DNA of 64,000 nt, from positions 2,047,783 to 2,111,782 of the forward strand of contig NZ_LFZW01000001.1 in assembly GCF_001183985.1 (NCBI RefSeq), written 5' to 3'. The stretch is from Peribacillus loiseleuriae. Its GTDB lineage: Bacteria; Bacillota; Bacilli; Bacillales; DSM-1321. A program made the position numbers and the translations under genes. Positions 40,458 to 49,117 of this stretch are shown here, piece by piece (the first letter of the stretch is position 1; each line of letters starts with the position of its first letter). A model generated the notes under the pieces. That model was given only the letters and a program-made list of their open reading frames with translations, was not told the DNA's origin and made no database searches.

Positions 40458-40820
40458 TTATTTCTGTCGAGAATCTATATATTTTTTACCCCAATCTTGC
40501 ATAACAGCTATTACAGGAAGAAGTTGTTCACCTAAATCGGTTAATGTGTACTCTACTTTGAAAGGTAATTCATCAAATATTTCTTTTTGGATTAAACCAT
40601 CATCTTCTAACTCTTTTAATTGTTTGGCGAGAATCCCTTTTGAGATTCCAGGAAGAAGCCGTGTTAATTCACCAAATCTTTGTGGTTGAAGTGAAATATA
40701 CCAGATTAAAAGCGGCTTCCATCTACCTTGAAGAACATTTTGGGTAATCGTCAAAGAACAAATTTCTTCTCGGATTTCTGATGGGGGAAGAGTGTCTAGG
40801 TTGAAATTGAATTTAGCCAT
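40458..40820 (-). CDS. HxlR-family transcriptional regulator
   Basis: About 120 residues. The HxlR winged helix is complete: CSLTITQNVLQGRWKPLLIW, YISLQPQRFGELTRLLPGIS and KGILAKQLKELEDDGLIQKE. The ATG at 40820 has AGGTGG five bases upstream; a GTG at 40829 overlaps that site. HxlR proteins often sense reactive electrophiles and control a divergent reductase. Here the divergent gene is the SDR at 40958, with an inverted repeat GTCAC-N6-GTGAC between them. Confidence 0.9.
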   Translation of the reverse strand: MAKFNFNLDTLPPSEIREEICSLTITQNVLQGRWKPLLIWYISLQPQRFGELTRLLPGISKGILAKQLKELEDDGLIQKEIFDELPFKVEYTLTDLGEQLLPVIAVMQDWGKKYIDSRQK

Positions 40821-40852
40821 TTTGTCCACCTCGCAATAAAAAGTATAAGCTG

Positions 40853-40868
40853 GTCACAAAAAAGTGAC
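40853..40868. promoter_or_regulatory. Probable HxlR operator
   Basis: GTCACAAAAAAGTGAC is a perfect inverted repeat between the divergent hxlR-type and SDR genes. Confidence 0.65.
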
Positions 40869-40957
40869 TACTGTTTTTCTATTTGTAATCCCTCTATTAT
40901 AGACATCATAAATAAAAAAATACATGAAAAGTATTTGTTGGTTAGAGGGGATATAAT

Positions 40958-41794
40958 ATGAAAACAATATTAATTACTGGTGGTACAGATGGAATGGGGA
41001 AAGCTTTGGCGATAACTCAATTAAAAAACGGGCATCGTGTGATTATTGTTGGTCGTTCGAAAGATAAAGGCTCCCAATTTATAAATGAAGCGAAGCAATT
41101 AAATGCTTCGAATCGCGCTGTTTTTCTTGAAGCCGATTTAAGCTTAATTAGTGAAAACAAAAGAATCATCGAATTTATGAAACAAGAAATGAAATCATTA
41201 GACACCTTAATTTTAACAGCAGCGGATCAATCGTATCGTCCAAATAAACGAGAAACTAAAGAAGGTTTTGAGTTTACATTTGCTTTATATTATTTAAGTC
41301 GTCATGTATTAAGCTATGGTCTAAAATCATTAATGGAAAAATCAAATGGGCCAATTATTATTAACATAAGTGCTCCAGGGTTAAAAGGTGAAGTGAAATG
41401 GGATGATATCCAAATGAGCCAAAACTTTGATAGTACTAAAGCGCAACGTCACGGAAGTCGATTGAATGATTTGCTAGCTGTATCATTCGATAACAAAAAT
41501 GAAGCCAAGCATATTAAATACATTTTATTTAATCCATGGGCTGTTCGAACAACAGGTGCAGATGCTTCAGCTAAAAATAAAATACAGCAACGAATCAATG
41601 CTTTCATTTATAAATTAATTGGGAAAACTCCTGAAGAAGCAATTCTTCCGGTAATCGATTTATTAGATGCCCCGCCAAAAGAAACACTAAGTGCATATGT
41701 TCAAAAAAAAGGAGTAGATCTGTCAATGCCAACATTTGATAAGAATAAAGCCGCGCGTTTATTGAATGAAACGAATAAATTAATTCAGAAATAA
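40958..41794 (+). CDS. SDR-family protein lacking the usual catalytic YxxxK
   Basis: 278 residues. The cofactor motif TGGTDGMGKA and the LEADLSL acidic position are typical of NAD(P)-binding SDRs, and INISAPG supplies the serine. At the place of YxxxK the protein reads TKAQRHGSRLNDLL, so Tyr and Lys are both replaced by Arg. It may use other residues or act as a binding protein. RBS GAGGGGAT before the ATG. It is divergent from the HxlR regulator, which probably controls it. Confidence 0.88.
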   Translation: MKTILITGGTDGMGKALAITQLKNGHRVIIVGRSKDKGSQFINEAKQLNASNRAVFLEADLSLISENKRIIEFMKQEMKSLDTLILTAADQSYRPNKRETKEGFEFTFALYYLSRHVLSYGLKSLMEKSNGPIIINISAPGLKGEVKWDDIQMSQNFDSTKAQRHGSRLNDLLAVSFDNKNEAKHIKYILFNPWAVRTTGADASAKNKIQQRINAFIYKLIGKTPEEAILPVIDLLDAPPKETLSAYVQKKGVDLSMPTFDKNKAARLLNETNKLIQK

Positions 41795-41855
41795 AAAAAT
41801 GAAAATCGCATTAACTGAGTTTGTGAAGGAATGTACTTAAACTAACGGGTGCTTG

Positions 41856-42607
41856 TGCGGTCGAGCCTAGGTCGTATCATATAGCGGGTGGGATTCCCGT
41901 CGAGAAAGAACTAGCCATTCACTCGTAGCGAGTCTTGGAGGACTAATGGTAACATTATCCTTTAAGCGTAGACATTTAGGTGGCGGGCCGAAAGCCAAAC
42001 GGTTGAAGGGATTGAGCTCCATAATGTTAGTAAATCGAGAGGGCTGATGCCTTAAGCACAGCAGAAAGCTACATTTTATCCATCGTTAAAGGCAAGAAGG
42101 ATAAAATCTCTCTGGAGTCAGAGACCTTGGCACGTCACACATTGATATGATACGGCAACTCGGGAGACCCTACCGGTCTTTTCTTCTTATAGAAGAGTAT
42201 GGTGTACAAGCGATAATAAGCAAGGAAACCAAATGCCGTTGTAGGGAGTCGGATAGCAGCGTAGTACCAATGAAGGAAAGGCTAGCTACCAGTTATCACC
42301 CTTACTAGGGATACAATTACTACACGCAGTGGTAGGTATAATAAATGGAAACAAAACTATTAAGGATAGCAAAATTAGCAAAAGGAAATCCCTTATTTGA
42401 GATAAAATCAGACTCTTTCTTCATAAATATCCGTTACCTTAACTAAGAGTTAAGGTGAATAATTATGACTGACTAAAGAAAAGTGATTAGCTACATTTTA
42501 TGAATGGTGACTAGGAGGAGTCGTGTGCGTAAATAACGCAAGCACGGTTCTGTGAGGGGGGAGGAACACAATCTACCGTAAGGTAGAGAGGTTCCCTTCT
42601 ACTCGAC
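41856..42607 (+). mobile_element. ORF-less group II intron
   Basis: It starts GTGCGGTCGAGCC, the GUGYG 5' rule, and has about 490 bases of domain I-III structure. Domain IV keeps only the first codons of an intron-encoded reverse transcriptase (ATG at 42344: METKLLRIAKLAKGNP). Domain V is GAGTCGTGTGCGTAAATAAC with GCAAGCACGGTTCTG, and the intron ends CTACTCGAC at 42607. Length is 752 bases, so the RT gene was deleted but the ribozyme parts look complete. It sits between the head (AAACTAACGGGTGCTT) and the body of an R1 repeat. It would need a helper maturase. Confidence 0.85.
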
Positions 42608-42611
42608 TAGT

Positions 42612-42772
42612 GGAATAAGGAGATTTAAAATAATCAATCTTTTTATAAAAAACAGTTCTTAAAAATAAAAGAAAGCAATTGTTTTGATCATTCTTTATTC
42701 AAAACGATTGCTTTTTATATGCAGTAAAATCAAGGATTTAGAGTGAATAATAATCAAATTTTATTCTAAACC
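42612..42772. repeat. Family R1 repeat (copy 3), split from its head by the intron
   Basis: ATAATCAATCTTTTTATAAA, hairpin AAAGCAATTGTTTTGATC with CAAAACGATTGCTTT, and tail AATCAAATTTTATTCTAAAC. Its head AACTAACGGGTGCTT lies before the intron at 41841-41855. The gap from 42773 to 43047 has no gene that I can see. Confidence 0.7.
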
Positions 42773-43047
42773 AACAAGAATGGATATGTAGCACTACGTT
42801 GTTTCCATCTGTAAAGATTAGTCTTTCAATTAAATACGAAGGATTCAAACGGGCTGCTGAACCATTATTGTACATATAGAACTAAATATTGGGTTATGAT
42901 GTATGAACAAACATGTCAATACTCTAGGACCATTTAAACTAACGTTGCGGTTTATAAGAATGAATTAACTTTTTTATAATGAACTAAAAGGTCTATGAAA
43001 CAAAGAAATCCATCTCACAACAAATGTAGGGAATAGAGGTAAAGAAT

Positions 43048-43632
43048 ATGAGAAAATACGATCATTTTTTTGAAAAAACAGAACGTCTTATTTTAAGAAG
43101 ATTTAATATCAATGACACTAAATACTTTCATTTTTACCGTTCTAATTCAGAAGTTGCTAAATTTCAGTCATGGGAGAATTATCAATATCACGAAGCAAAA
43201 ACGTTTGTTAATGAACAAATTAAAAATAATCCTAATCAACCAGGTACTTGGTTCCAATTTGCAATTGCTTTAGCTGAAACCAACGAACTTATTGGAGATT
43301 GCGCTCTTCATACACTTTTAAATGAACCTCGCATCGTAGAAATTGGATTTACTCTTTCCCCAGAATATCAGGGAAATGGATATGCAAATGAGGCTGTTTG
43401 TGCGTTATTGCATTATATATTTAATTCATTAGAAAAACATAAAGTGATTGCTTTCTCAGATGTTCGAAATACCAAGTCTATTGCGGTGCTAGAACGTGTG
43501 GGTATGAGGCGAGAAGGTCATTTATTACAAAACTATATGTCAAAAGGACAGTGGATTGATGAATATCAATATTCAATTCTAAAGTCTGAATGGGAGGGTA
43601 CCACATATCCATCAACTTCAGAAACAAAGTAA
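43048..43632 (+). CDS. GNAT acetyltransferase (RimJ/RimL type)
   Basis: 194 residues. It starts ETERLILRRFNINDTKYF, the RimJ/RimL-group opening, and has acetyl-CoA motif A as GFTLSPEYQGNGYANEAVCA, then VRNTKSIAVLERVGMRREGH. It probably acetylates an amino group of a ribosomal protein, peptide or small molecule; the target is unknown. RBS AGAGGTAAAG precedes the ATG. It stands alone between repeats. Confidence 0.9.
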   Translation: MRKYDHFFEKTERLILRRFNINDTKYFHFYRSNSEVAKFQSWENYQYHEAKTFVNEQIKNNPNQPGTWFQFAIALAETNELIGDCALHTLLNEPRIVEIGFTLSPEYQGNGYANEAVCALLHYIFNSLEKHKVIAFSDVRNTKSIAVLERVGMRREGHLLQNYMSKGQWIDEYQYSILKSEWEGTTYPSTSETK

Positions 43633-43850
43633 AACGGAGGTCACTTCTTAAATTAACTAATTTCATGTGAAATGACCTAACAGTGGAACAAACAATCTTT
43701 TATGCTTTTTCTGGTGGCTTTTTCTTCAGGAATTGGTCCTATTGTTGAAATCACCTCTTTAGTGTAAGAAGGAAAATCTTGATTTAAACCTACAATATAT
43801 AGATTGAACATTATGTTGTTATTTATATAAAAGAAAGTGAGAGAGAAAAT

Positions 43851-44270
43851 ATGAATATTAGAGTAGCAAGTGAATTAGATTACCCTGATTTAAGACTGAT
43901 ATACTTAAAATCTCGTCGTAAAAGTTTTCATTGGGCAGATATAGAAGAAATGACTTTAGACGACTTTGATAAGCATACTGTAGGAGAGTATATAATTTTA
44001 GCTGAGGAAGATACTCATATCCTCGGATTTGCTTCTTTGTACTTGCCAGATAATTTTATACATCATTTATTTGTTCACCCTGATTTCTCGGGTAAGGGCG
44101 TTGGTGGTCAATTGGTTAATGCATCCATAGAAAAAATGAATAAACCATTAAGATTGAAATGTGTATCTGAAAATCAAAAAGCAATGAAGTTTTATGAGAA
44201 TAATGGTTGGAAGAAAGTTGTTGAAGAAGGTAAACCCGAAGAAAAATATTGGGTTATGGAATATGAATAA
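43851..44270 (+). CDS. GNAT acetyltransferase, small
   Basis: 139 residues. The acetyl-CoA motif A appears as LFVHPDFSGKGVGGQLVNAS (RxxGxG/A equivalent SGKGVG), then CVSENQKAMKFYENNGWKKV as the B motif. RBS AAAGTGAGAGAGA. The substrate is unknown. The coding sequence ends just before an R1 repeat. Confidence 0.9.
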   Translation: MNIRVASELDYPDLRLIYLKSRRKSFHWADIEEMTLDDFDKHTVGEYIILAEEDTHILGFASLYLPDNFIHHLFVHPDFSGKGVGGQLVNASIEKMNKPLRLKCVSENQKAMKFYENNGWKKVVEEGKPEEKYWVMEYE

Positions 44271-44304
44271 AATAAATAATTGAGGCTTGTTTTATTTTTG
44301 GGAT

Positions 44305-44490
44305 GTAAGCTAACGGGGTCTTTACTTGAAGATCATAAGTAGAAAATGATCAAACTTTTTTACAAAAAATGTATATTAATTTTTAAGAGAAGAATCCATT
44401 TTGATCAAACTTTTTTCAAAACGGATTCTTTTTTGCCCCTAAAATGAGTTTTTGCGGGATACTTTTGACCAAACTTTATTTCAAAGCAAC
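44305..44490. repeat. Family R1 repeat (copy 4)
   Basis: Head AAGCTAACGGGGTCTTTAC, GATCAAACTTTTTTACAAAA, hairpin AAGAATCCATTTTGATC with CAAAACGGATTCTTTTTT, tail GACCAAACTTTATTTCAAAG. It is an uninterrupted example of the layout split by the intron at 41856. Confidence 0.78.
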
Positions 44491-44516
44491 ACTTAAATCA
44501 TGCTATATTGTCATTC

Positions 44517-44650
44517 AGGGAATTAGAAGTACTTCAGCTTGTTGCAAAGGGTCTGTCAAACAGAGAAATATCTGAAAATCTTTTCATTTCTGAACATACG
44601 GTTAAGAGTCATCTTAAAAATATTTTGAACAAACTTCACTTAGAAAATCG
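44517..44650 (+). pseudogene. LuxR/NarL-type response regulator, helix-turn-helix fragment
   Basis: RELEVLQLVAKGLSNREISE and NLFISEHTVKSHLKNILNKL followed by HLENR form a nearly complete LuxR_C DNA-binding domain. The receiver domain is missing upstream, and the frame is cut at the left end of the IS6 copy at 44651. The last few residues do not resume beyond the IS. Confidence 0.88.
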
Positions 44651-45513
44651 GGTTCTGGTGCAAAAACTTCAAGTCACTTGCAAGTAATCTCTAAAACTTG
44701 AACATACTGATACTACTACTCTAAAAAAGGAGCATGATCAGTATGGAAAACCAAAATTTGTTCAAATGGAAACATTATCAACCTGAGATTATCCTTTTTA
44801 CAGTGAGATGGTACCTACGGTACAAATTAAGTTTTCGTGATTTGGTGGAAATGATGGAAGAGCGAGGCCTGTCGATAGCTCACACAACGATTATGCGTTG
44901 GGTTCATCAATATGGTCCTGAGTTGGATAAGAGAATCCGGCGTCATCTTAAGCAGACCAATAACTCGTGGAGAGTAGATGAAACATACATAAAAGTAAAA
45001 GGACAATGGATGTATTTGTATCGTGCAGTCGATTCAGAAGGGAATACCATTGATTTTTATTTAAGTAAAAATAGAAATACCAAATCAGCCAAGCGTTTTT
45101 TCAAAAAAGCCTTGGCTTTTTCGCATGTATCCACTCCTCGTGTCATTACTGTAGATAAAAATCCAGCTTATCCAGTAGCAATTGAGAAGTTAAAAGAAGA
45201 AAAAAAGATACTAGAAGGCATCCAAATAAGGCAAGTGAAATATCTGAACAACATCGTGGAACAGGATCATCGGTTCATTAAGAGACGAGTCATTCCTATG
45301 TTAGGGTTCAAGTCTTTTACCACAGCTACATCCATTCTTTCAGGAGTAGAAGCCATGCATATGATTAAAAAAGAACAGATTGATTTACGGGATAAGTCTA
45401 TTCAAAATCAGAAAGAATTCATCCATCAATTGTTTGGGATTGCAGCATAAGATACGATTCCGCTAGGAATATATGCGCTTTATTCTCTTTTGCTTTATCT
45501 TTGCACCAGAACC
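44651..45513 (+). mobile_element. IS6-family insertion sequence (copy 2)
   Basis: 863 bp between GGTTCTGGTGCAAA and TTTGCACCAGAACC. It carries an intact transposase. No 8-bp duplication (GAAAATCG against CCAAGATT). Copies 1 and 2 are in opposite orientation about 7.7 kb apart, so recombination between them could invert the P450-intron segment. Confidence 0.92.
44743..45450 (+). CDS. IS6-family transposase (intact)
   Basis: 235 residues from the ATG at 44743, which has AAAGGAG ten bases upstream (an ATG at 44734 is too close). N-terminal helix-turn-helix YKLSFRDLVEMMEERGLSIA; DDE residues in WRVDETYIKVKGQWMYLY, VITVDKNPAYP and NNIVEQDHRFIKRR. It catalyses replicative transposition and cointegrate formation. 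All catalytic residues are present, so it may mobilise copy 1 in trans. Confidence 0.95.
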   Translation: MENQNLFKWKHYQPEIILFTVRWYLRYKLSFRDLVEMMEERGLSIAHTTIMRWVHQYGPELDKRIRRHLKQTNNSWRVDETYIKVKGQWMYLYRAVDSEGNTIDFYLSKNRNTKSAKRFFKKALAFSHVSTPRVITVDKNPAYPVAIEKLKEEKKILEGIQIRQVKYLNNIVEQDHRFIKRRVIPMLGFKSFTTATSILSGVEAMHMIKKEQIDLRDKSIQNQKEFIHQLFGIAA

Positions 45514-45606
45514 CCAAGATTAATAGTGGTGAACCGTATCATAAGTAAATGAGGTTTTTTTAAGATTAATTGTAATAAACTGTACCATATGTAACTGGAA
45601 AGGTTC

Positions 45607-45640
45607 AGAAAAAATCCAGTAGCACATAGCTGCTGGATTG
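45607..45640 (-). terminator. Terminator for the minus-strand small gene
   Basis: AATCCAGTAGC and GCTGCTGGATT form an 11-base stem; on the minus strand TTTTTTCTG follows. It lies about 100 bases after the stop of the gene at 45737-45988. Confidence 0.75.
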
Positions 45641-45736
45641 ACAGTTTAGGTAATAAAATAATTGTTTCTTTATTTTACTACTTTTTATAGATGATATAAA
45701 AATGTAGGAAGTCATTTTGAATGTTTCTTAAGAGAA

Positions 45737-45988
45737 TTAAGCGTTATTTCTAAATTCTTGAATACTAAATAAATCCTCGAAATCAGACCATCTCATTTTT
45801 CGTTTCAAATAATCACGAAAGGAATAACAGCTTTTTTCTTGAAGTTTATTGTAAAGTGATGAGATAAAGATTTGCAATCGAACTTGAATCATAAAATAGT
45901 AACGATTATTTTTTCCTAATACAGGGATTTCACTGATTTTTACCTTCTGTCCAACAACATTTTTGAAATCTAGGCTCTTATACAACAA
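45737..45988 (-). CDS. Small hypothetical protein
   Basis: 83 residues starting at TTG 45988 with AAGAGGA seven bases upstream. Sequence: LYKSLDFKNVVGQKVKISEI, then YYFMIQVRLQIFISSLYNKL and SFRDYLKRKMRWSDFEDLFS. It is basic with a mostly helical prediction; no signal peptide. A proper RBS, an own terminator and protein-like composition support a real gene. No family recognised. Confidence 0.55.
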   Translation of the reverse strand: MLYKSLDFKNVVGQKVKISEIPVLGKNNRYYFMIQVRLQIFISSLYNKLQEKSCYSFRDYLKRKMRWSDFEDLFSIQEFRNNA

Positions 45989-46100
45989 AATATCATCCTC
46001 TTTTTACCTGTTTCTTTATATTATAACCTATTATCATCTCAAAACATGTCTAAATATGAAGTGTTATAAAATAATTCGGACAAAAGGATTTTATAAGTTT

Positions 46101-46140
46101 TTACACAAAAAACCAGACTCATGTTTCAGAATCTGGTTCT
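46101..46140 (-). terminator. Terminator of the carboxynorspermidine operon
   Basis: On the minus strand AACCAGA and TCTGGTT close a stem and are followed by TTTTGTG. It lies about 90 bases after the stop of the decarboxylase gene. Confidence 0.7.
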
Positions 46141-46227
46141 TTAAAGGTACCTTTGTGTGGGCAGCCTCATTTTCGAAACCGTGCTTCCCGTTACGGATAA
46201 ATAACATATGAAATTTCTACTACTTTT

Positions 46228-47355
46228 TTATGCGAGTCTCATCTTAAAATCTTGATAGCCAAATTCGTGCACGATATGACAATCTCCATCTTTATCTTGA
46301 ACGGCGATGGCTGGTAATGGCATGCCGTTAAAAGTGGTGTTTTTCACCATTGTGTAGATTGCCATATCGCCAAATACTAATCGATCTCCACTTTTCAAAG
46401 GTTGATCAAAAGAATAATCCCCGATCGTATCTCCAGAAAGACAAGTTTGTCCTCCAAGTCGATACATAAATGGCTTTTCTCCTACTTCCCCTGAACCAAG
46501 AAGTGGCGGACGATAAGGCATTTCTAACACGTCTGGCATATGACAAGATGCAGAAGTGTCAAGAATAGCGATATCCATACCGTTTTGAAGCGTATCAAGT
46601 ACAGTCGTAACTAAATATCCAGCATTAAGAGCAACGGCTTCTCCTGGCTCAAGATAAACTTCTAAATCATATTTGTCTTGCATTCTCTTAATACACTCTT
46701 CTAATAATGAGATATCATAATTGTTTCTTGTAATATGATGGCCTCCACCAAAGTTGACCCATTCCATTTGCGAAAGCCACGGTCCAAACTTTTCTTCAAC
46801 CGCATTTAACGTTGTTTCTAAATCGTCAGAGTTTTGCTGACATAGTGTGTGGAAATGCAGCCCTGAAACACCCTCAAGCAAATCCGGACGAAAATGCTCT
46901 TTTGTTACACCAAATCGAGAGCCCGGTGAACATGGATCATAGATTTCATGCCCAACTTGTGTGGAGCATTCAGGATTGATGCGCAAGCCCACTTTTTTAC
47001 CGGCTTGAAGAACTTTATCTTTAAATTTTTCCACCTGTGAGAAAGAATTAAAGATGATATGATCACAAATGGATATAATTTCGTCGATTTCATCCTCACG
47101 ATAGGCAGGGGAAAAGACATGATTCTCTTTCCCCATTTCCTCGTGACCTAGACGAGCCTCGTATAAGCCGCTTGCTGTCGTACCACTTAAATACTCTGCA
47201 ATGAGAGGATACATCGAATACATTGAAAATGCTTTTTGTGCCAAAACAATCTTACATCCTGTACGTTCCATGACACCATACAGGATTTTTAGATTGTTTT
47301 CCAGAAGACCTTCATCGACTACATAACATGGTGTTGGTAATTCTTCAAACCGCAT
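46228..47355 (-). CDS. nspC: Carboxynorspermidine/carboxyspermidine decarboxylase
   Basis: About 375 residues, PLP-dependent fold-III decarboxylase. The PLP lysine lies in KIVLAQKAFSMY. YDPCSPGSRFGVTKEHF, GVSGLHFHTLCQQNSDDLE and WVNFGGGHHITRNNYD are the NspC-type motifs, and VYLEPGEAVALNAGYL plus SCHMPDVLEMPYRPPL follow. It removes CO2 from carboxy(nor)spermidine to make (nor)spermidine. The ATG at 47355 follows the upstream stop by one base; a TTG at 47367 is an alternative. It forms an operon with the dehydrogenase, an alternative route to spermidine without SAM decarboxylase. Confidence 0.94.
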   Translation of the reverse strand: MRFEELPTPCYVVDEGLLENNLKILYGVMERTGCKIVLAQKAFSMYSMYPLIAEYLSGTTASGLYEARLGHEEMGKENHVFSPAYREDEIDEIISICDHIIFNSFSQVEKFKDKVLQAGKKVGLRINPECSTQVGHEIYDPCSPGSRFGVTKEHFRPDLLEGVSGLHFHTLCQQNSDDLETTLNAVEEKFGPWLSQMEWVNFGGGHHITRNNYDISLLEECIKRMQDKYDLEVYLEPGEAVALNAGYLVTTVLDTLQNGMDIAILDTSASCHMPDVLEMPYRPPLLGSGEVGEKPFMYRLGGQTCLSGDTIGDYSFDQPLKSGDRLVFGDMAIYTMVKNTTFNGMPLPAIAVQDKDGDCHIVHEFGYQDFKMRLA

Positions 47356-47356
47356 C

Positions 47357-48595
47357 TTAATAAACAAGCTCCGGCTCTAAGATTTTTACAGGTTCAGCAT
47401 CGACAAGTTCTGGATCAAAGTTTTCTTTCCATGGTAGTCCCCATTTGTTCAATGCATCCATGAACGGATCTGGATTAAATTCTTCAATATTGTATACGCC
47501 TGGTTTATTCCATGTTCCAGTCATCAACATCATCGCACCAATCATCGCAGGAACGCCTGTTGTATAAGATACTGCCTGTGAACCTACTTCTTTATAGCAC
47601 TCTTCATGGTCACAAACATTGTATACGTAATACGTTTTATCTTTTCCATCCTTTTTACCTTGGAAGATACAGCCTATGTTTGTTTTTCCCTTTGTGCGTG
47701 GACCAAGAGAAGAAGGGTCAGGTAACATAGCTTTCAAGAATTGAAGCGGAACGATTTGTTTTCCTTCGTATTCAATTGGCTCAATTGAAGTCATTCCTAC
47801 ATTTTCAAGGCATTTTAGGTGAGTAAGGTAACTTTGGCCAAATGTCATGAAGAAACGGATACGTTTAATTCCAGGAATGTTTAAAGCAAGAGATTCAATT
47901 TCTTCATGGTACAATAAATACATATCTTTCTCGCCAATTTCAGGGAAGTTATAAACGCGTTTGATTTCCATTGGTTCAGTCTCGATCCATTCACCGTTTT
48001 CCCAGTAGCTGCCATTGGCAGAAACTTCACGAATATTGATTTCAGGATTAAAATTCGTTGCAAAAGGATATCCATGATCTCCTGCGTTGCAGTCGAGGAT
48101 ATCGATATATTCAATTTCATCAAAATGATGTTTAAGTGCATAGGCAGAAAATACACTTGTAACACCAGGGTCGAAGCCGCTTCCTAAAAGAGCTGTAATA
48201 CCAGCCTTTTCAAAACGTTCGCGATATTCCCACTGCCATTTGTATTCAAATTTTGCCGTATCTTCCGGCTCATAATTGGCAGTATCTAAATAGTTTGTTT
48301 TTGTTGCAAGACAAGCATCCATGATCGTTAAATCCTGATACGGTAAAGCTAAGTTCATGACGATATCTGGTTTTACTTCTTCAATTAAAGCAATCAATTC
48401 ATCAACATTATTTGCATCAACTTGTGCAGTTGTAATTTTTGTTTTTCCACCATCTAATTTTTCTTTTAAAGCATCACATTTAGATTTTGTACGACTTGCG
48501 ATACAAATTTCTTCAAATACCTCACTGTTTTGACAACATTTATGAATGGCTACTGATGCCACTCCACCACAACCAATAATAAGTGCTTTTCCCAT
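47357..48595 (-). CDS. Carboxynorspermidine synthase (saccharopine-dehydrogenase family)
   Basis: 412 residues. It has an N-terminal Rossmann motif ALIIGCGGVASVAIHKCCQ, and DTANYEPEDTAKFEYKWQWE and LLGSGFDPGVTSVFSAYALK of the CANSDH/LYS9 family. It joins aspartate semialdehyde with putrescine or diaminopropane using NADPH, giving carboxyspermidine or carboxynorspermidine for NspC. Start ATG at 48595 follows AGGAGATAAG. The upstream region has a terminator-like hairpin (48735) and a long structured noncoding tract, so attenuation is possible. Polyamine products affect growth and biofilm. Confidence 0.94.
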   Translation of the reverse strand: MGKALIIGCGGVASVAIHKCCQNSEVFEEICIASRTKSKCDALKEKLDGGKTKITTAQVDANNVDELIALIEEVKPDIVMNLALPYQDLTIMDACLATKTNYLDTANYEPEDTAKFEYKWQWEYRERFEKAGITALLGSGFDPGVTSVFSAYALKHHFDEIEYIDILDCNAGDHGYPFATNFNPEINIREVSANGSYWENGEWIETEPMEIKRVYNFPEIGEKDMYLLYHEEIESLALNIPGIKRIRFFMTFGQSYLTHLKCLENVGMTSIEPIEYEGKQIVPLQFLKAMLPDPSSLGPRTKGKTNIGCIFQGKKDGKDKTYYVYNVCDHEECYKEVGSQAVSYTTGVPAMIGAMMLMTGTWNKPGVYNIEEFNPDPFMDALNKWGLPWKENFDPELVDAEPVKILEPELVY

Positions 48596-48729
48596 TTTCT
48601 TATCTCCTAACTAAATAGATTTTGCAAAGCAAAGAGGGAATTCCATAACAACCAAACTAGCAATGCATCTACTACATAGGATGTCTATAGGAAAAAGATT
48701 ATTGTCATAACCCCTCAAAGAATTTTTAA

Positions 48730-48780
48730 CCACAAAAAAAGCAAGTTTAAAACGCGTAATCGCGCACAACACTTGCTTTA
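48730..48780 (-). terminator. Terminator-like hairpin upstream of the polyamine operon
   Basis: On the minus strand AAAGCAAGT pairs with ACTTGCTTT, with an inner CGCG-ATTA-CGCG stem, followed by a T-run and TGTGG. It lies about 135 bases before the synthase start and points the same way, so it is either an upstream terminator or the expression platform of an attenuator. Confidence 0.65.
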
Positions 48781-48954
48781 GATATAATCATCAATATTAA
48801 AAAGCATAAGTATATCTATGATAAAAGTCATATGTATACGTCTACCATAAAAGTCTTAGGACAAGGTAGAAAGCCCTTTGATATTCAAAATATATCGTAA
48901 TATGATCAGAGTCTATATAGCAAATAATTACTTTTACTACTCTTATTGACCGTT

Positions 48955-49117
48955 TCACAAGTTGATGTGCATATGCACTGGTTGTAAAGTAACCAACTTA
49001 TAAAATTTGAGCTTTTAACTCAATCAATAAGGCAACTAAAGTTGCCAATCGGCATTTGACCCGGCTGTCCGTATGGCCTTAACTTCCTTAAGGAAGTGGT
49101 CAAAATTATCTACTTGG
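48955..49117. ncRNA. Densely structured noncoding segment, unidentified
   Basis: Successive perfect or near-perfect stems: AAGTTG...CAACTT enclosing GTGCATATGCAC and GGTT-gtaaagt-AACC (48959-49002), TTGAG-cttttaa-CTCAA, GGCAAC-taaa-GTTGCC, and TTTGACC...GGTCAAA enclosing CTTCC-ttaa-GGAAG. No coding frame spans it. It could be a structured RNA on either strand, or a recombination site; I do not recognise a known riboswitch class. The remaining DNA to 49573 is AT-rich with the resolvase sites. Confidence 0.4.

Noticed and set aside
48955..49117. c-di-GMP, SAM, ydaO or other known riboswitch
   Set aside because: I looked for the hallmark strings of common Bacillus riboswitches on both strands and did not find them. 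Structure alone is not enough.
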